From: Limnoglobus roseus
GTDB lineage: Bacteria > Planctomycetota > Planctomycetia > Gemmatales > Gemmataceae
NCBI RefSeq assembly: GCF_008254045.1
Contig: NZ_CP042425.1
Span: forward strand, 4,154,001-4,218,000
DNA length: 64,000 nt
Reading direction: 5' to 3'
Part shown: positions 43,847 through 52,612 of the stretch, in pieces
How positions within the stretch are numbered: position 1 is the stretch's first letter
Layout: each line of letters starts with the position of its first letter
The notes under the pieces: generated by a model
Seen by the model: the letters and a program-made list of their open reading frames with translations, nothing else
What the model was told of the DNA's origin: nothing
Database searches by the model: none
Position numbers and translations under genes: made by a program

Positions 43847-44680
43847 TCACGCGGCTGCGGGGAGGGCGGTCGCGCGTTGCGGGCTGATCGGCTTCGTCGC
43901 CCGCACGGCGAGGATTCGCCCGGCCAGGCGTTCCAGCCAACTCAGTGGGAACAGCCGCCAGACGTGCGGCAGTTCCGACCGCCGCAGGTGGCGGTGGAGG
44001 AGCGTTACCTTTTCGAACGGCTGGCACAGTCGGCGCACTTCGCGGGCCGTTTGCTTCGGCCCCGTCAACGGGTCGTGGGACGACCGGTAGAGTTGGCGGA
44101 ACGGCAACAACCACTTCTGCCAGCGGTCCACGTCGTACCACGCCGGGATGAGGGCGAAGAGTTTTCCGCCCGGCTTTAGCACGCGGTACAGTTCGTCGAC
44201 GGTCGTCGCCAGGTCCAGGGCCGGCGTGTGAAGTGTGTTCAGATAGGCCAGGTCGAAACAACCGCGGTCGAACGGCAGGCGGCTCACGCGGTCGACAGTC
44301 ACGAATTTCGGTTCGAGGCCCCGCAGTTCGAAGTTACGGCGGATCGCGTCGGCCGAATCGCCAGTGGTGACGGCCATCGTCACGCGGGTCTCGTGCCGCG
44401 TGTACTGGAGCGCGTCGGAACCGAGGCCGGGGCCAGCCATCAGTAGCGTCTCGTCGCGATGGCGGCTGAACTCCAGCACCCGCGGCAGCCATTCGCCGGC
44501 GCGCGCGTATCGCTTGTGTTCGATCTCCTCGAACCACCCGCGGGAGAGCGGTTCCAGGTCGCGACCGCCGCCGCGGTTGAGCGCCGGCCGCAGCAGTTCG
44601 CGGGTCGCCAGTTCGCACGGCGTCGGCGCGGCTTCGTCCGGCGAGTACAAACGGATCGGGTGTGGGGTTTCCGGCAGCAT
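43847..44680 (-). CDS. class I SAM-dependent methyltransferase (type 11)
   Basis: 277 residues. Methyltransf_11 pattern: a motif I-like DETLLMAGPGLGSDALQYTRHE (Gly-rich loop), a motif II region VTVDRVSRLPFDRGCFDLAYLNTLHTP, and VDELYRVLKPGGKLFALIPAWYDVDRW. The N-terminal 70 residues (PTPCELATRELLRPALN...WFEEIEHKRY) resemble those of small-molecule methyltransferases. The C-terminus is extended, with a long helical part. Substrate unknown. A zinc-ribbon gene starts 61 bases upstream on the same strand. Confidence 0.85.
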   Translation of the reverse strand: MLPETPHPIRLYSPDEAAPTPCELATRELLRPALNRGGGRDLEPLSRGWFEEIEHKRYARAGEWLPRVLEFSRHRDETLLMAGPGLGSDALQYTRHETRVTMAVTTGDSADAIRRNFELRGLEPKFVTVDRVSRLPFDRGCFDLAYLNTLHTPALDLATTVDELYRVLKPGGKLFALIPAWYDVDRWQKWLLPFRQLYRSSHDPLTGPKQTAREVRRLCQPFEKVTLLHRHLRRSELPHVWRLFPLSWLERLAGRILAVRATKPISPQRATALPAAA

Positions 44681-44741
44681 GGTCGTTCAGTCGCGAGAAG
44701 TCGCGGGCGTAACGGCCGGATAGCGAGCCGGGCGAGTGCTG

Positions 44742-45293
44742 TCAATCTCGCCTGGGAACGCCGAACAAGTAGTCGAGCCAACCGACCCGCCCGGTCTTCA
44801 ACTGGCGGACGAGCCAGAAATAAAAGACGACCATGGCGAAGAAGGCCACGACGAGCACGACGGCGGCCCCTTTCTCCGAGTATTGCGCCGTCTGTTTCAC
44901 ACCGAAGTACATGGCCGGGACACCGATCCCGAGGGCGATGGCCGACGCGAGGAAGAAGCCTTCGATCCCTTCGAACCACCCGCGGTGCGGCTTGTGCGCC
45001 CGCTGTTCGGCGGCGGTGCGGTGGGCACGGTTGACCTGCCGTCGGACTTGCTCCTTCGCGTGGTCGGCCCGCGTTTTCGGCGGCTCGCCGTTTTGGTGGG
45101 CCCTCATGCCGAACGCCTCGGCCGTCTCCGGGTCGTAATCTTCTTCCTCTTCGTCCACCACCGTCACCGGCTTCAGGAACGGTGGCTGGAACGTCTCCTC
45201 GCAACTCGGGCACCGCACGAACGAGCCGCGCTTGGCCGCGTCGGGCACTTTGACGTTCGTGTCGCAGGTGGGGCAGCGAGAAGTTCGGGGCAT
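44742..45293 (-). CDS. zinc-ribbon membrane protein (paralog 1)
   Basis: 183 residues. The N-terminal MPRTSRCPTCDTNVKVPDAAKRGSFVRCPSCEETF is an MJ0042-type zinc ribbon with two CPxC motifs, followed by an acidic linker (DEEEEDYDPE), a Lys/Arg-rich hinge and two membrane helices (FLASAIALGIGVPAMYFGV, GAAVVLVVAFFAMVVFYFWLV). The same design occurs in the next gene upstream, 12 bases away, so these are tandem paralogs. The ribbon probably binds nucleic acid or protein on the cytoplasmic side. Function unknown. Confidence 0.8.
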   Translation of the reverse strand: MPRTSRCPTCDTNVKVPDAAKRGSFVRCPSCEETFQPPFLKPVTVVDEEEEDYDPETAEAFGMRAHQNGEPPKTRADHAKEQVRRQVNRAHRTAAEQRAHKPHRGWFEGIEGFFLASAIALGIGVPAMYFGVKQTAQYSEKGAAVVLVVAFFAMVVFYFWLVRQLKTGRVGWLDYLFGVPRRD

Positions 45294-45305
45294 GGCAGTG
45301 AAAGG

Positions 45306-45785
45306 TTAGCGGTGTTCAAGAAGTCGCCCCAACCAAGCGGCGACCACTAAAGGTATGACAACAATGCCGAGGCAGGAAAGACCCGCTGTCGGCACTTGAG
45401 TCCGCAAACTCGTCAGCAGCATGCCCACGAGTATGAAGACCACGAAGATACTGACGCCGATCCAGCCGAGAAGTGAACTGAACGATCTCTCAACCTGGTT
45501 CGACCGCGACTCCGATTCTCGGCCTCGGCGCCGCTTTCGCTTCCGCAGGTCTTTGCCGTAGCCGTCCTCGCGCTCGCGAGGGCCCGCTTCTGCCTCGGCG
45601 TTTCGTGCGTCGGAAGATTCCCCATCGTCGTCCAGGTTACTGGTGCCCGCTTTCGATTTCGTCTTCAGGTGCTTGGGAACGAATTGCTCGTCGCAACTGG
45701 GACAGGCAACAGTCGTGCCCGGTTCGGCCCCAGCCGGAACTTTGGTCGGCGTTTTGCACGTTGGGCAGGGGACCGTTGCAGGCAT
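45306..45785 (-). CDS. zinc-ribbon membrane protein (paralog 2)
   Basis: 159 residues: an N-terminal ribbon (CPTCKTPTKVPAGAEPGTTVACPSCDEQF), a Lys-rich and acidic middle with a strongly basic stretch (LRKRKRRRGRES), then two membrane helices (LLGWIGVSIFVVFILVGMLL, GLSCLGIVVIPLVVAAWLG). It shares ribbon spacing with the neighbouring paralog but little in the linker. The gene starts only 4 bases from the stop of the LolD-type ATPase gene, suggesting an operon. Confidence 0.78.
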   Translation of the reverse strand: MPATVPCPTCKTPTKVPAGAEPGTTVACPSCDEQFVPKHLKTKSKAGTSNLDDDGESSDARNAEAEAGPREREDGYGKDLRKRKRRRGRESESRSNQVERSFSSLLGWIGVSIFVVFILVGMLLTSLRTQVPTAGLSCLGIVVIPLVVAAWLGRLLEHR

Positions 45786-45789
45786 GGCG

Positions 45790-46473
45790 TCATTTCCGCA
45801 CGGGGTCGTCCGATTCTACCCGACCGTCGCGGACTTTCACAAGCCTTGTGCCGAAAGCGGCGGCCGCGGGGTCGTGCGTGACCATGACCACGGCCCGGCG
45901 GTCCGGTTCCGGCAGTGCCGCCAACAGTGTTAGGATTTCCCGGCTGGTGATGGTGTCGAGGTTGCCGGTCGGCTCGTCGCAGAGGACCGCGTCCGGGTCG
46001 GCGATCAACGCGCGGGCGACCGCCACCCGCTGCATCTCGCCGCCGGACATTTCGTCGGGGAAGTGGCCCGCCCGGTGGTCGAGGGCGACCTGTTTGAGGC
46101 GGTCGTTCGCCTTGGCGAGTGCTGCCCGGCGGGCGATGCCGTCGAGCATCAGCGGTAGCGCGACGTTCTCGGCGGCGGTGAGCGTGGGCAAGAGGTTGAA
46201 TTGCTGGAAGACGAAGCCGATGCGAGTCCGGCGGAATTGCGAGCGTTGCGAATCCGAAAGGGATTGCAGATCCCGGCCGAGGAAAACCGCCCGGCCGGTG
46301 CTGGGGATGTCGAGCGCCCCCATGAGGTGCATGAGGGTGCTCTTGCCGGACCCGGACGGCCCCATGATCGCGACGAACTCGCCGCCGGCCACCCGCAGCG
46401 ACACGCCGCGGACGGCCTCCACCACGCGGCGGCCCTGGAGGTAGGATTTCGTGGCGTCGACGAGTTCGATCAT
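45790..46473 (-). CDS. ABC transporter ATP-binding protein, LolD/MacB type
   Basis: 227 residues. Signature motifs: Walker A GPSGSGKST near 43, FVFQQFNLLPTLTAAENV (typical of the LolD/FtsE/MacB clade), MSGGEMQRVAVARAL, DAVLCDEPTGNLDTITSREIL and VTHDPAAA. Enzymes of this clade energise lipoprotein release or tripartite export. No MacB or LolC/E permease gene is adjacent in the window, so the partner must be encoded elsewhere. It has a compact intergenic link to the zinc-ribbon genes downstream. Confidence 0.9.
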   Translation of the reverse strand: MIELVDATKSYLQGRRVVEAVRGVSLRVAGGEFVAIMGPSGSGKSTLMHLMGALDIPSTGRAVFLGRDLQSLSDSQRSQFRRTRIGFVFQQFNLLPTLTAAENVALPLMLDGIARRAALAKANDRLKQVALDHRAGHFPDEMSGGEMQRVAVARALIADPDAVLCDEPTGNLDTITSREILTLLAALPEPDRRAVVMVTHDPAAAAFGTRLVKVRDGRVESDDPVRK

Positions 46474-46502
46474 GGGGAAATCCTACGACTTCCCGACGGG
46501 CA

Positions 46503-46664
46503 TTACGCCTGGCTGACGCCTTCGGCCTTCACGTCAACGGCCGGGGCGGCAAGGATCGCCTTCGCGCCGCACGACGAACAACCGGAGGTGGACTTGCAAC
46601 CGCTCGCGAACGCGCCGGCGACCACGACGACAACCAGCGCGAGAATCTTGGTGAGACGGGACAT
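46503..46664 (-). CDS. small Cys-rich lipoprotein
   Basis: 53 residues from ATG at 46664 with AGGAG upstream. The lipobox is AGAFASGC with Cys23, followed by KSTSGCSSCGAKAI, so the mature 31 residues hold four Cys in total. Probably membrane-anchored on the outer face. No family known to me. It lies 29 bases upstream of the LolD-type ATPase gene on the same strand. Confidence 0.75.
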   Translation of the reverse strand: MSRLTKILALVVVVVAGAFASGCKSTSGCSSCGAKAILAAPAVDVKAEGVSQA

Positions 46665-46789
46665 GGAGTGCTCCTGCGGTGTGAAAGAAGCCTCAACCAT
46701 AAGGCTTCCACGGAGATTTTCGACCTCCGCCGCTGTCGCCCCGTCGCCGAATCCCGCACCCATTGCTCATTCTGACGGTGCCCCGACGA

Positions 46790-47353
46790 CTAATCGTCAT
46801 CCCCGTCATCGTCCTCGTCGTCGCGACGACTCGACTTTTTGCGGCCCTTCCACGGCCGAGTGCAGATCATCGTGCCGGGTTCGTCCCACACGATCAAACA
46901 ATTCACGTACTTCTGCGACAGCCGCTTCTTCGGCAGGTGGTCGCGGTAGATGTAGATGTGGGCGAGGTAGACGTTCGGCCGCCCCGCGAACGCCTTCGGC
47001 AACTTGTCCCGCTTCCCCTGCACGTAGGCTTCGTTCGTAACGAGGCCGGAGACGAACTCCTCGTCATCGTCGTCGCAGTCCATGCCCTTCAGGTCCATGA
47101 TCTCTTCGGCCAACTCGGTCATGAACTCTTCGTCGTTGGCAGTCTTCTCGTCGGACGAGACCAGGATTAGGGCCGGTTGGTCGAGGATGCCTTCCTCGAA
47201 GAGTGCATTATTCGCCTGGACGATCCACCCGACGGTCGGCTCGCCGTGGCGTGCCGTGTAGTCGTAGGCTTTCTTTTCGGAGAGATTCGCGATCACGATG
47301 ACCACGACGGCGACAATGGATAGGCCGACGCAGACCCAACCCCAGATCGGCAT
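46790..47353 (-). CDS. membrane-anchored hypothetical protein with acidic tail
   Basis: 187 residues from ATG at 47353. One N-terminal helix (IWGWVCVGLSIVAVVVIVIANL) is followed by a soluble domain of about 130 residues with a GEPTVGWIVQANNALFEEGILDQPALILVSSD start and a FAGRPNVYLAHIYIYRDHLPKKRLS motif. It ends in an Arg/Lys patch and an Asp-rich terminus (DDEDDDGDDD). I recognise no family, and there are no catalytic-looking motifs. Confidence 0.65.
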   Translation of the reverse strand: MPIWGWVCVGLSIVAVVVIVIANLSEKKAYDYTARHGEPTVGWIVQANNALFEEGILDQPALILVSSDEKTANDEEFMTELAEEIMDLKGMDCDDDDEEFVSGLVTNEAYVQGKRDKLPKAFAGRPNVYLAHIYIYRDHLPKKRLSQKYVNCLIVWDEPGTMICTRPWKGRKKSSRRDDEDDDGDDD

Positions 47354-47384
47354 GGCGGTGCCTCCCTTGGACCGTGGAGAAGAG

Positions 47385-47480
47385 ATTCGGCCACCGAGGG
47401 AACCGAGAAGGCAGATCCGAATCAAAACAAAGTTTGAGTCTTGTTCTGACCGGTCTTCTCGGCGTCGTCGGTGGCCGAAT
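47385..47480. repeat. nested long palindrome (dispersed-repeat family, copy B)
   Basis: Outer arms 47385-47397 and 47468-47480 are perfect 13-bp reverse complements. After a 6x6 internal loop, a second 7-bp stem pairs 47404-47410 with 47455-47461. The left arm segment CCACCGAGGGAACCGAGAA matches the left arm of the palindrome at 16287 at 16 of 19 positions. Like that copy, it lies between two - strand genes. Confidence 0.7.
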
Positions 47481-47495
47481 TAGGATTTCGAGGGA

Positions 47496-48554
47496 CTACA
47501 GCGCCGCGACGACGGCGTCGCCCATGTCGGTGGTCGTTGCCTTGCCGCCGAGGTCCGGGGTGCGGACCTTGCCGTCCTTCAGCACTTCGGCCACCGAGTC
47601 GCGGATCATCTTCGCGCTCTTGGCGAGGCCGAGGTGATCGAGCATCAACCCGGCCGACAGGATCGCCGCGAGCGGGTTGGCAATGCCCTTGCCGGTGATG
47701 TCCGGGGCCGATCCGTGGACCGGCTCGAACATGCTCGGGAACTGCTTCGTCGGGTTAATGTTCGCACTCGACGCAAGCCCAATGCTGCCGGTGACGGCCG
47801 CGGCCAGGTCCGTCAGGATGTCGCCGAACAGGTTGCTCGCCACGATTACGTCGAAGCTCTCGGGCTTCCGCACCAGGTCCATCGCGGCCGCGTCCACCAG
47901 CAGCGGGGCCGACTCCACGTCCGGGTAGTCCTTCCGCACGACGGCGAACACGTCGTCCCACAGGCCCATGCTGAAGACTTGGGCGTTCGACTTCGTGATG
48001 CTCGTGAGCTTCTTCCGCCGCTTGCGGGCCGCTTCGAACGCCGCCCGGAGGATGCGCTCACACCCCTTGCGGGTGAACACGCCGGTCTGCACGGCAATTT
48101 CCTGCTCCATGCCGACGTACAGTTGGCCGCCGACCGGGGCGTACTCGCCCTCAGTGTTCTCGCGATAGACGACGATGTCGATGGCCCCGGGGGCCTTGTT
48201 TTTCAGCGGGCAGTCGACGCCGTGGAACAGGTAACTCGGCCGCAGGTTCACATACTGGTCGTACTTCCGCCGCATCGGCAGGAGGAGTTCGTTGACGGTG
48301 ATCTTGTCCGACACGTCCGGGCTGCCGACTGCGCCGAAGAGAATCGCGTCGTGCTTGGCCAGGACTTCCCACCCGTCCACCGGCATCATGCGGCCGTGCT
48401 GCTTGTAGTAGTCGGTCGACCACGGCAACTTGTTGAACGCGAGTTCGGCGTTGTCGAACTTCGCGGCCGCCTTTTGCGCCGCCCGGCTCGCGTGGTCGAT
48501 GACCTCAGGGCCGATGCCGTCGCCGCCGATCACCGCGATCTTGTGAACCGCCAT
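47496..48554 (-). CDS. tartrate/D-malate dehydrogenase-like (isocitrate/isopropylmalate dehydrogenase family)
   Basis: 352 residues from ATG at 48554. A complete beta-decarboxylating dehydrogenase: VIGGDGIGPEVI at the N-terminus, VNLRPSYLFHGVDCPLKN, VVYRENTEGEYAPVGG, SKSNAQVF-like, ASNLFGDILTDLAA, the metal Asp residues, GSIGLASSANINP, and FEPVHGSAPDITGKGIANPLA. The LRPSYLFHGVDCPL and RENTEGEYAPVGG signatures match tartrate/D-malate dehydrogenases (TtuC/DmlA) better than LeuB, where RELTGGIY is usual. A 3-isopropylmalate dehydrogenase role cannot be fully excluded. Confidence 0.85.
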   Translation of the reverse strand: MAVHKIAVIGGDGIGPEVIDHASRAAQKAAAKFDNAELAFNKLPWSTDYYKQHGRMMPVDGWEVLAKHDAILFGAVGSPDVSDKITVNELLLPMRRKYDQYVNLRPSYLFHGVDCPLKNKAPGAIDIVVYRENTEGEYAPVGGQLYVGMEQEIAVQTGVFTRKGCERILRAAFEAARKRRKKLTSITKSNAQVFSMGLWDDVFAVVRKDYPDVESAPLLVDAAAMDLVRKPESFDVIVASNLFGDILTDLAAAVTGSIGLASSANINPTKQFPSMFEPVHGSAPDITGKGIANPLAAILSAGLMLDHLGLAKSAKMIRDSVAEVLKDGKVRTPDLGGKATTTDMGDAVVAAL

Positions 48555-48754
48555 TGCAGTCGTCCTTTGTTCTCGGTATTTCACCAGATTACCCGACCGG
48601 CACAATCCGCAGTTCGGGAGCCGCCCGATGGGAAATGCCGTGAGTTTCGGGGCGAATTCCTCACGTTGCCTGGACGAACCGCGGGTGGACCCGTCAAAGT
48701 GTAGGTGAGAGGTTTCGCTCGACTTGGTTTAGTCCCCCGGAAGGGTCGGTCAAG

Positions 48755-49435
48755 ATGACGGTCCGCCGTCGCATCCGCTGGTTCGCCTATCTCGGCCTGA
48801 CGCTCACCGTCGGCCTGGGGTCGGGCTGCCGTCTGTTCAACAAGGGCGGGTCCGGCGGCGGTTCGTTGACCAGCGGCACCCGCGACCCACTGCTCGGCCG
48901 CGACCGCATCCCGGCTCAAAACTTGCCGACCGGCCGCGAGAACGCCAAGGGTGGCCGCGACCCTCTGCTCACGCCGCCGGGCGAGAACGAAAATCGTCTC
49001 AGCTCCGATCTGCCGCCGGGAACGAGCGGGAGTGGTCCGAAGGTTCCGTTCCGCACCGGCCCGGAAACGACGGCCGCCGGTTTGGCCCGTGGCCCTGCTT
49101 CAGATGATCCGCTGTTGACAGTTCAAGCCGAAGAACCGACCGACCGCCGGGCGACCGGGAGTACGACCGGCCGCGGCGGCCCGGTGATGCTCAAGGGTGG
49201 TCGCGGTGCCAGCGAGAAAAGCGAGACCGGCACCGGCTTCGACGAGGCCTTGGCCGACCTGAAACGGTACGGCGTGAAGGTCGGCGAGCCGCTCCGCGAG
49301 GGTGGCGATTACGTCCTCCGCGGCGAGCGTGAATCGGCCGACGGCCTTCGCCGCCGCTACGAAGGGACCGGCGCAACAGCCGCCGCCGCCGCGAATGATC
49401 TGCTCGAACAAGTCCGCTCGGATCGGGCTCCCTGA
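48755..49435 (+). CDS. lipoprotein with DPLL repeats
   Basis: 226 residues. A lipoprotein signal with LGSGC (Cys25), then a long Gly/Ser/Pro/Arg-rich linker with three DPLL motifs (TRDPLLGRDR, GRDPLLTPPG, SDDPLLTVQ). A short C-terminal domain of about 60 residues follows (FDEALADLKRYGVKVGEPLREGGDYVLRGE). The C-terminal part looks like a small folded unit; the linker is probably disordered. Family unknown. It is followed on the same strand by the beta-helix gene (76 bases). Confidence 0.72.
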   Translation: MTVRRRIRWFAYLGLTLTVGLGSGCRLFNKGGSGGGSLTSGTRDPLLGRDRIPAQNLPTGRENAKGGRDPLLTPPGENENRLSSDLPPGTSGSGPKVPFRTGPETTAAGLARGPASDDPLLTVQAEEPTDRRATGSTTGRGGPVMLKGGRGASEKSETGTGFDEALADLKRYGVKVGEPLREGGDYVLRGERESADGLRRRYEGTGATAAAAANDLLEQVRSDRAP

Positions 49436-49511
49436 TCCCTCTGTCCAGAATCCCTCGATTCACCCCCGCTCTTCGAATAAGTTGGCGGAACTTCGCCCCG
49501 GAGTTTCTGCC

Positions 49512-50873
49512 ATGCGTCGCGTCGTGATCGCCTCACTCGCCCTCGTCGGCGGCGGACTTTTCCTCGCCTACTCGTTGGCCCAACCGCCGGCCGTGCCGAC
49601 CCCGCCCGCCCCGCCGGCCCTCGTCGGCGATGGGCAGGCCGACGACACCGCCGCCGTGCAAGGCTTGGTGGACCGCGGCGGCTTGGTTCACTTGCCCAAG
49701 GGCACGTACCGCCTCACGCGGCCGGTCGTCGTCGATGAGAAAGCCGGATTCACGGCCATCCAGGGCGACACGGTGGCCCGCGTCGTGATGGCCGGTCCCG
49801 GACCCGCCTTCCGGTTCCTGGGCACGCACGGCGGGTCGGCCGCCCCAAGCACGATGAAGCCGGTTGTGTGGGAACGCGAACGCATGCCCGCCCTGGACGG
49901 TGTCGAGATCGTCGGAAATCACGCGGACGCCGACGCCGTCGAGGCGAGCGGCACGGTGCAACTCACGATTACTCGCGTGCTGATCCGCGAGTGCCGCCAC
50001 GGCATTCGGCTGACGAGCCGCAACCGCAACGTCGTCATTTCGAACTGCCACGTCTATCACAACCGCGGCATCGGCATCTTCTTCGACGGCGTGAACCTGC
50101 ACCAGACGAACGTCACCGGTAGCCACGTCAGCTACAACGCCGGCGGCGGCATCGTGGTCCGCGGCGGCGAGGTGCGGAACCTGCAAATCACCGGCTGCGA
50201 CATCGAGGCCAACCACGGCAAGGACGTGCCGCCGACCGCGAACGTGTTCATCGACTCGACCGGCGGCACGAACGCCGAAGTGGCCATCACCGGCAACACA
50301 ATCCAGCACACGCACGACGCTCCCGACTCTGCGAACGTCCGCATCAAGGGGCCGTCGATCAAGTGGCCGCAGGCCGACGAACTCCGCGACGGCAACGTGA
50401 CGATCACCGGCAACATCATGAGCGACGCCCAGGTGAACGTCCACCTCGACCACGCCCGCGGCGTCGTGATGACCGGCAACACCCTCTGGACGGCGTACGC
50501 GCACAACCTCCTTGTGGAGAACAGTTCGAACGTGGTGGTCGGGTCGAACGTGCTGGACCGCAACCCGCGGTACGTGCGCGAAGAAACGCCGGCCACGACG
50601 AACGCCGTCGTCTTCCGCAACTGCTCGGACAGCACAGTGACGGGCCTTCACGTCTCCGGAGTGCGGGCCGCGGCCGCGGGGATCGCGTTCGAGAAGTGCG
50701 ACCGCTTCCACGTCGCGAACTGCACAGTCCTCGACTGCGAGCCGGTGGGGATGCTTCTGAAAGACGTGACGCGATCACGCATTGTCGGCAACCTGATTCG
50801 CGATGACCGGCCGGGGACAAAGTCGGTCCCCCTGAAGACCGAAGGCGGTTCGGGGAACGTGATCGTCGAGTGA
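49512..50873 (+). CDS. secreted right-handed parallel beta-helix protein
   Basis: 453 residues with a signal-anchor (VIASLALVGGGLFLAYSLA) and a Pro-rich stem. The N-terminal YADDTAAVQ-like part here reads GDGQADDTAAVQGLVDRGGLVHLPKGTYRL, the usual opening of pectate-lyase-superfamily 3 helices. Then come many coils with Asn ladders: LTSRNRNVVISNCHVYHNRGIGIFF, NVTGSHVSYNAGGGIVV, NLQITGCDIEANHG, VTITGNIMSDAQVNV. It probably binds or cleaves polysaccharide outside the cell; no catalytic residues are obvious. Confidence 0.83.
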   Translation: MRRVVIASLALVGGGLFLAYSLAQPPAVPTPPAPPALVGDGQADDTAAVQGLVDRGGLVHLPKGTYRLTRPVVVDEKAGFTAIQGDTVARVVMAGPGPAFRFLGTHGGSAAPSTMKPVVWERERMPALDGVEIVGNHADADAVEASGTVQLTITRVLIRECRHGIRLTSRNRNVVISNCHVYHNRGIGIFFDGVNLHQTNVTGSHVSYNAGGGIVVRGGEVRNLQITGCDIEANHGKDVPPTANVFIDSTGGTNAEVAITGNTIQHTHDAPDSANVRIKGPSIKWPQADELRDGNVTITGNIMSDAQVNVHLDHARGVVMTGNTLWTAYAHNLLVENSSNVVVGSNVLDRNPRYVREETPATTNAVVFRNCSDSTVTGLHVSGVRAAAAGIAFEKCDRFHVANCTVLDCEPVGMLLKDVTRSRIVGNLIRDDRPGTKSVPLKTEGGSGNVIVE

Positions 50874-50941
50874 AAGAATGGCCGCATCTCGGTGGCGAGT
50901 GAGAGTAAAATGGGGACTCGAACTTCGACCAGGACCGCCCG

Positions 50942-51607
50942 ATGACGCCGCACGAATGGGACACGACCGCGAATATGGACGCGCTGTTCGCCGCCATCCG
51001 GGGGCGGGTGAGCGACCGGAAAATGATGCTGTTCGCCTGCGGCTGCTGCCGTCTCGTCGAGGGCGATATCCCCGGTGCCGCCCTCCTTGCGAAACAGTTC
51101 GAGCCGAAAGCCGACCGACCGATGAAGGCGGAGGAGAAAGTCTCGCTCCTGACGACCGCATTCCAGTTTGTCTTCGGCGACCAGCAGTCGTACCTCGCGC
51201 GGATGCTCGGCGGGGCCGACCAAAGTCCGTGGCTGCTCGCCTATCGTGTCGCCAATCTCCTCCGGTACTTCCAGGCTGTGAAAGGACACAAACCGGGGGA
51301 AGAGGGTGGGGAGCCGACACAGCCAGAGTTGTCCTCCGACTCGCCCGAACAGGCGGCCGTCCTCCGCGATATCGTCGGCCACCCGTTCCGCGATGTCGGC
51401 TTCGACCCGAACTGGCGGACGGAAACCGTCGTCGGGCTGGCGAACGCCATCGAAGAGGACGCCGCTTGGGACCGAATGCCGATTCTGGCCGACGCCCTTC
51501 AGGACGCGGGGTGCGAGCGGTCAGAGGTTCTCGCCCACTGCCGCGACCCGCACCAGATCCACCGTCGCGGGTGTTGGGTCATCGACGCGATTCTCGGCCG
51601 GTCGTGA
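50942..51607 (+). CDS. Gemmataceae multi-copy family protein of unknown function (copy 2)
   Basis: 221 residues. It has the same layout as the gene at 5592-6287: short lead MTPHEWD, the motif DRKMMLFACGCCRLV, then the tail GHPFRDVGFDPNWRTETVVGLANAI, DRMPILADALQDAGC, VLAHCRDPHQIHRRGCWVIDAILGRS. The mid-region is different. Identity between the copies is concentrated in the Cys-rich start and the last 70 residues, so those must be the functional parts. Isolated gene on the + strand, about 70 bases after the beta-helix gene. Confidence 0.75.
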   Translation: MTPHEWDTTANMDALFAAIRGRVSDRKMMLFACGCCRLVEGDIPGAALLAKQFEPKADRPMKAEEKVSLLTTAFQFVFGDQQSYLARMLGGADQSPWLLAYRVANLLRYFQAVKGHKPGEEGGEPTQPELSSDSPEQAAVLRDIVGHPFRDVGFDPNWRTETVVGLANAIEEDAAWDRMPILADALQDAGCERSEVLAHCRDPHQIHRRGCWVIDAILGRS

Positions 51608-51711
51608 AGCGTCCATCGCCAACGGGGTACGAGAACCTATAATCGCAGAACGTCTCGAAAATCTCGCGGCGGTTGCAGCGAATGGCCTAGCGGCCCGACC
51701 GAGAACAACGA

Positions 51712-52326
51712 ATGCCTGCGCCTGAAGAAACCGAACCGCGAAAACTGGACTGGCTCGCCGCCCTCTTGAGCTACCTGCTGCCCGGCTTGGGGCAGGTCCT
51801 TCAGGGCCGCATCGCGAAGGGCGTACTTTTCTTCGTCAGCCTGTACACGCTGTTCTTCTACGGCATGGCCCTCGGCGCGATGAAGAACGTCTGGCTGCCG
51901 CCGAAGGCCGTGACCGCCCCGCTGCCCGAAGTGGACATCGGTTACCGGAACACCTCGATCTTCAAGGCCGAGGGTGCTCTGAAGTCGCTGGCATACCGCC
52001 CGCAGTTCCTCGGCCAGTTCTGGATCGGTGCGGCCGCATGGCCGGCCGTGCTGCAATACCTCGCCGACACGCCGCCCGACAACCCGCAGCAAGGCCTCCC
52101 CATCGTCGGCCGGTACATGGCCACGCCGCCGGACGAGGAGTTGCAGCGCCTCCAACGCGACGGCAACAAGCGGTGGGATCTCGGCTGGGTGTACACGCTG
52201 ATCGCCGGCGTGTTGAACTTGCTCGTCATCTACGACGCCCTCGCTGGGCCGGCTGTGAAGGACGACGAGGAAGTGGAGAAAGCCCAGGCCGACGCCAACG
52301 CGAAGAAGCCGGAGGTGGTGTCGTGA
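51712..52326 (+). CDS. polytopic membrane protein (DUF6677/TM2-like)
   Basis: 204 residues. The N-terminus LDWLAALLSYLLPGLGQVLQGRIAKGVLFFVSLYTLFFYGMALG has the TM2-like motif (LPGLGQ.. QGR..KG). A central loop of about 80 residues includes FLGQFWIGAAAWPAVLQYLAD, and a last helix is WVYTLIAGVLNLLVIYDALAG. An acidic/Lys tail ends the protein. I believe it matches DUF6677, seen in planctomycetes; role unknown. It overlaps the next gene by GTGA. Confidence 0.7.
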   Translation: MPAPEETEPRKLDWLAALLSYLLPGLGQVLQGRIAKGVLFFVSLYTLFFYGMALGAMKNVWLPPKAVTAPLPEVDIGYRNTSIFKAEGALKSLAYRPQFLGQFWIGAAAWPAVLQYLADTPPDNPQQGLPIVGRYMATPPDEELQRLQRDGNKRWDLGWVYTLIAGVLNLLVIYDALAGPAVKDDEEVEKAQADANAKKPEVVS

Positions 52327-52514
52327 ACTTGTTCGCGGTCAGCATCTATTGGGACTTGCCCGTTCTGCTCGTGGTCGTGAGCATCGTCTACAGCGCCACC
52401 CGCCACGACCGCTGGGACCGCATCTTCCGCGAAGCCTTCCGCTGGGGCACGCAGATCGCCGGCTTCCTGGCCCTCGTTGGCGTCGGGCTGTACCTGCTCT
52501 CGACGTACTTGTAA
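52323..52514 (+). CDS. small two-helix membrane protein
   Basis: 63 residues from GTG at 52323, overlapping the previous stop as GTGA. Two membrane helices (LPVLLVVVSIVYSA, IAGFLALVGVGLYLLST) are joined by a basic/acidic loop with ATRHDRWDRIFREAFRW. Translationally coupled to the TM2-like gene, so the two proteins probably form a complex. No family known to me. Confidence 0.75.
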   Translation: MNLFAVSIYWDLPVLLVVVSIVYSATRHDRWDRIFREAFRWGTQIAGFLALVGVGLYLLSTYL

Positions 52515-52562
52515 TACCCACCTATTTCGGATCGACGCTCTCAACGGGGAGCGGCCCAGCGT

Positions 52563-52601
52563 GAGCGGGCCGTGTCTGTCACATGCAGACACGGCCCGCT
52601 C
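52563..52601. terminator. bidirectional terminator, 16-bp stem
   Basis: Perfect 16-bp stem (52563-52578 with 52586-52601) with a 7-base loop. An upstream AACGGGGAGCGGCC stretch could form an alternative pairing with the same right arm. It sits between convergent genes. Confidence 0.85.
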
Positions 52602-52612
52602 CCCGTTGCGGT

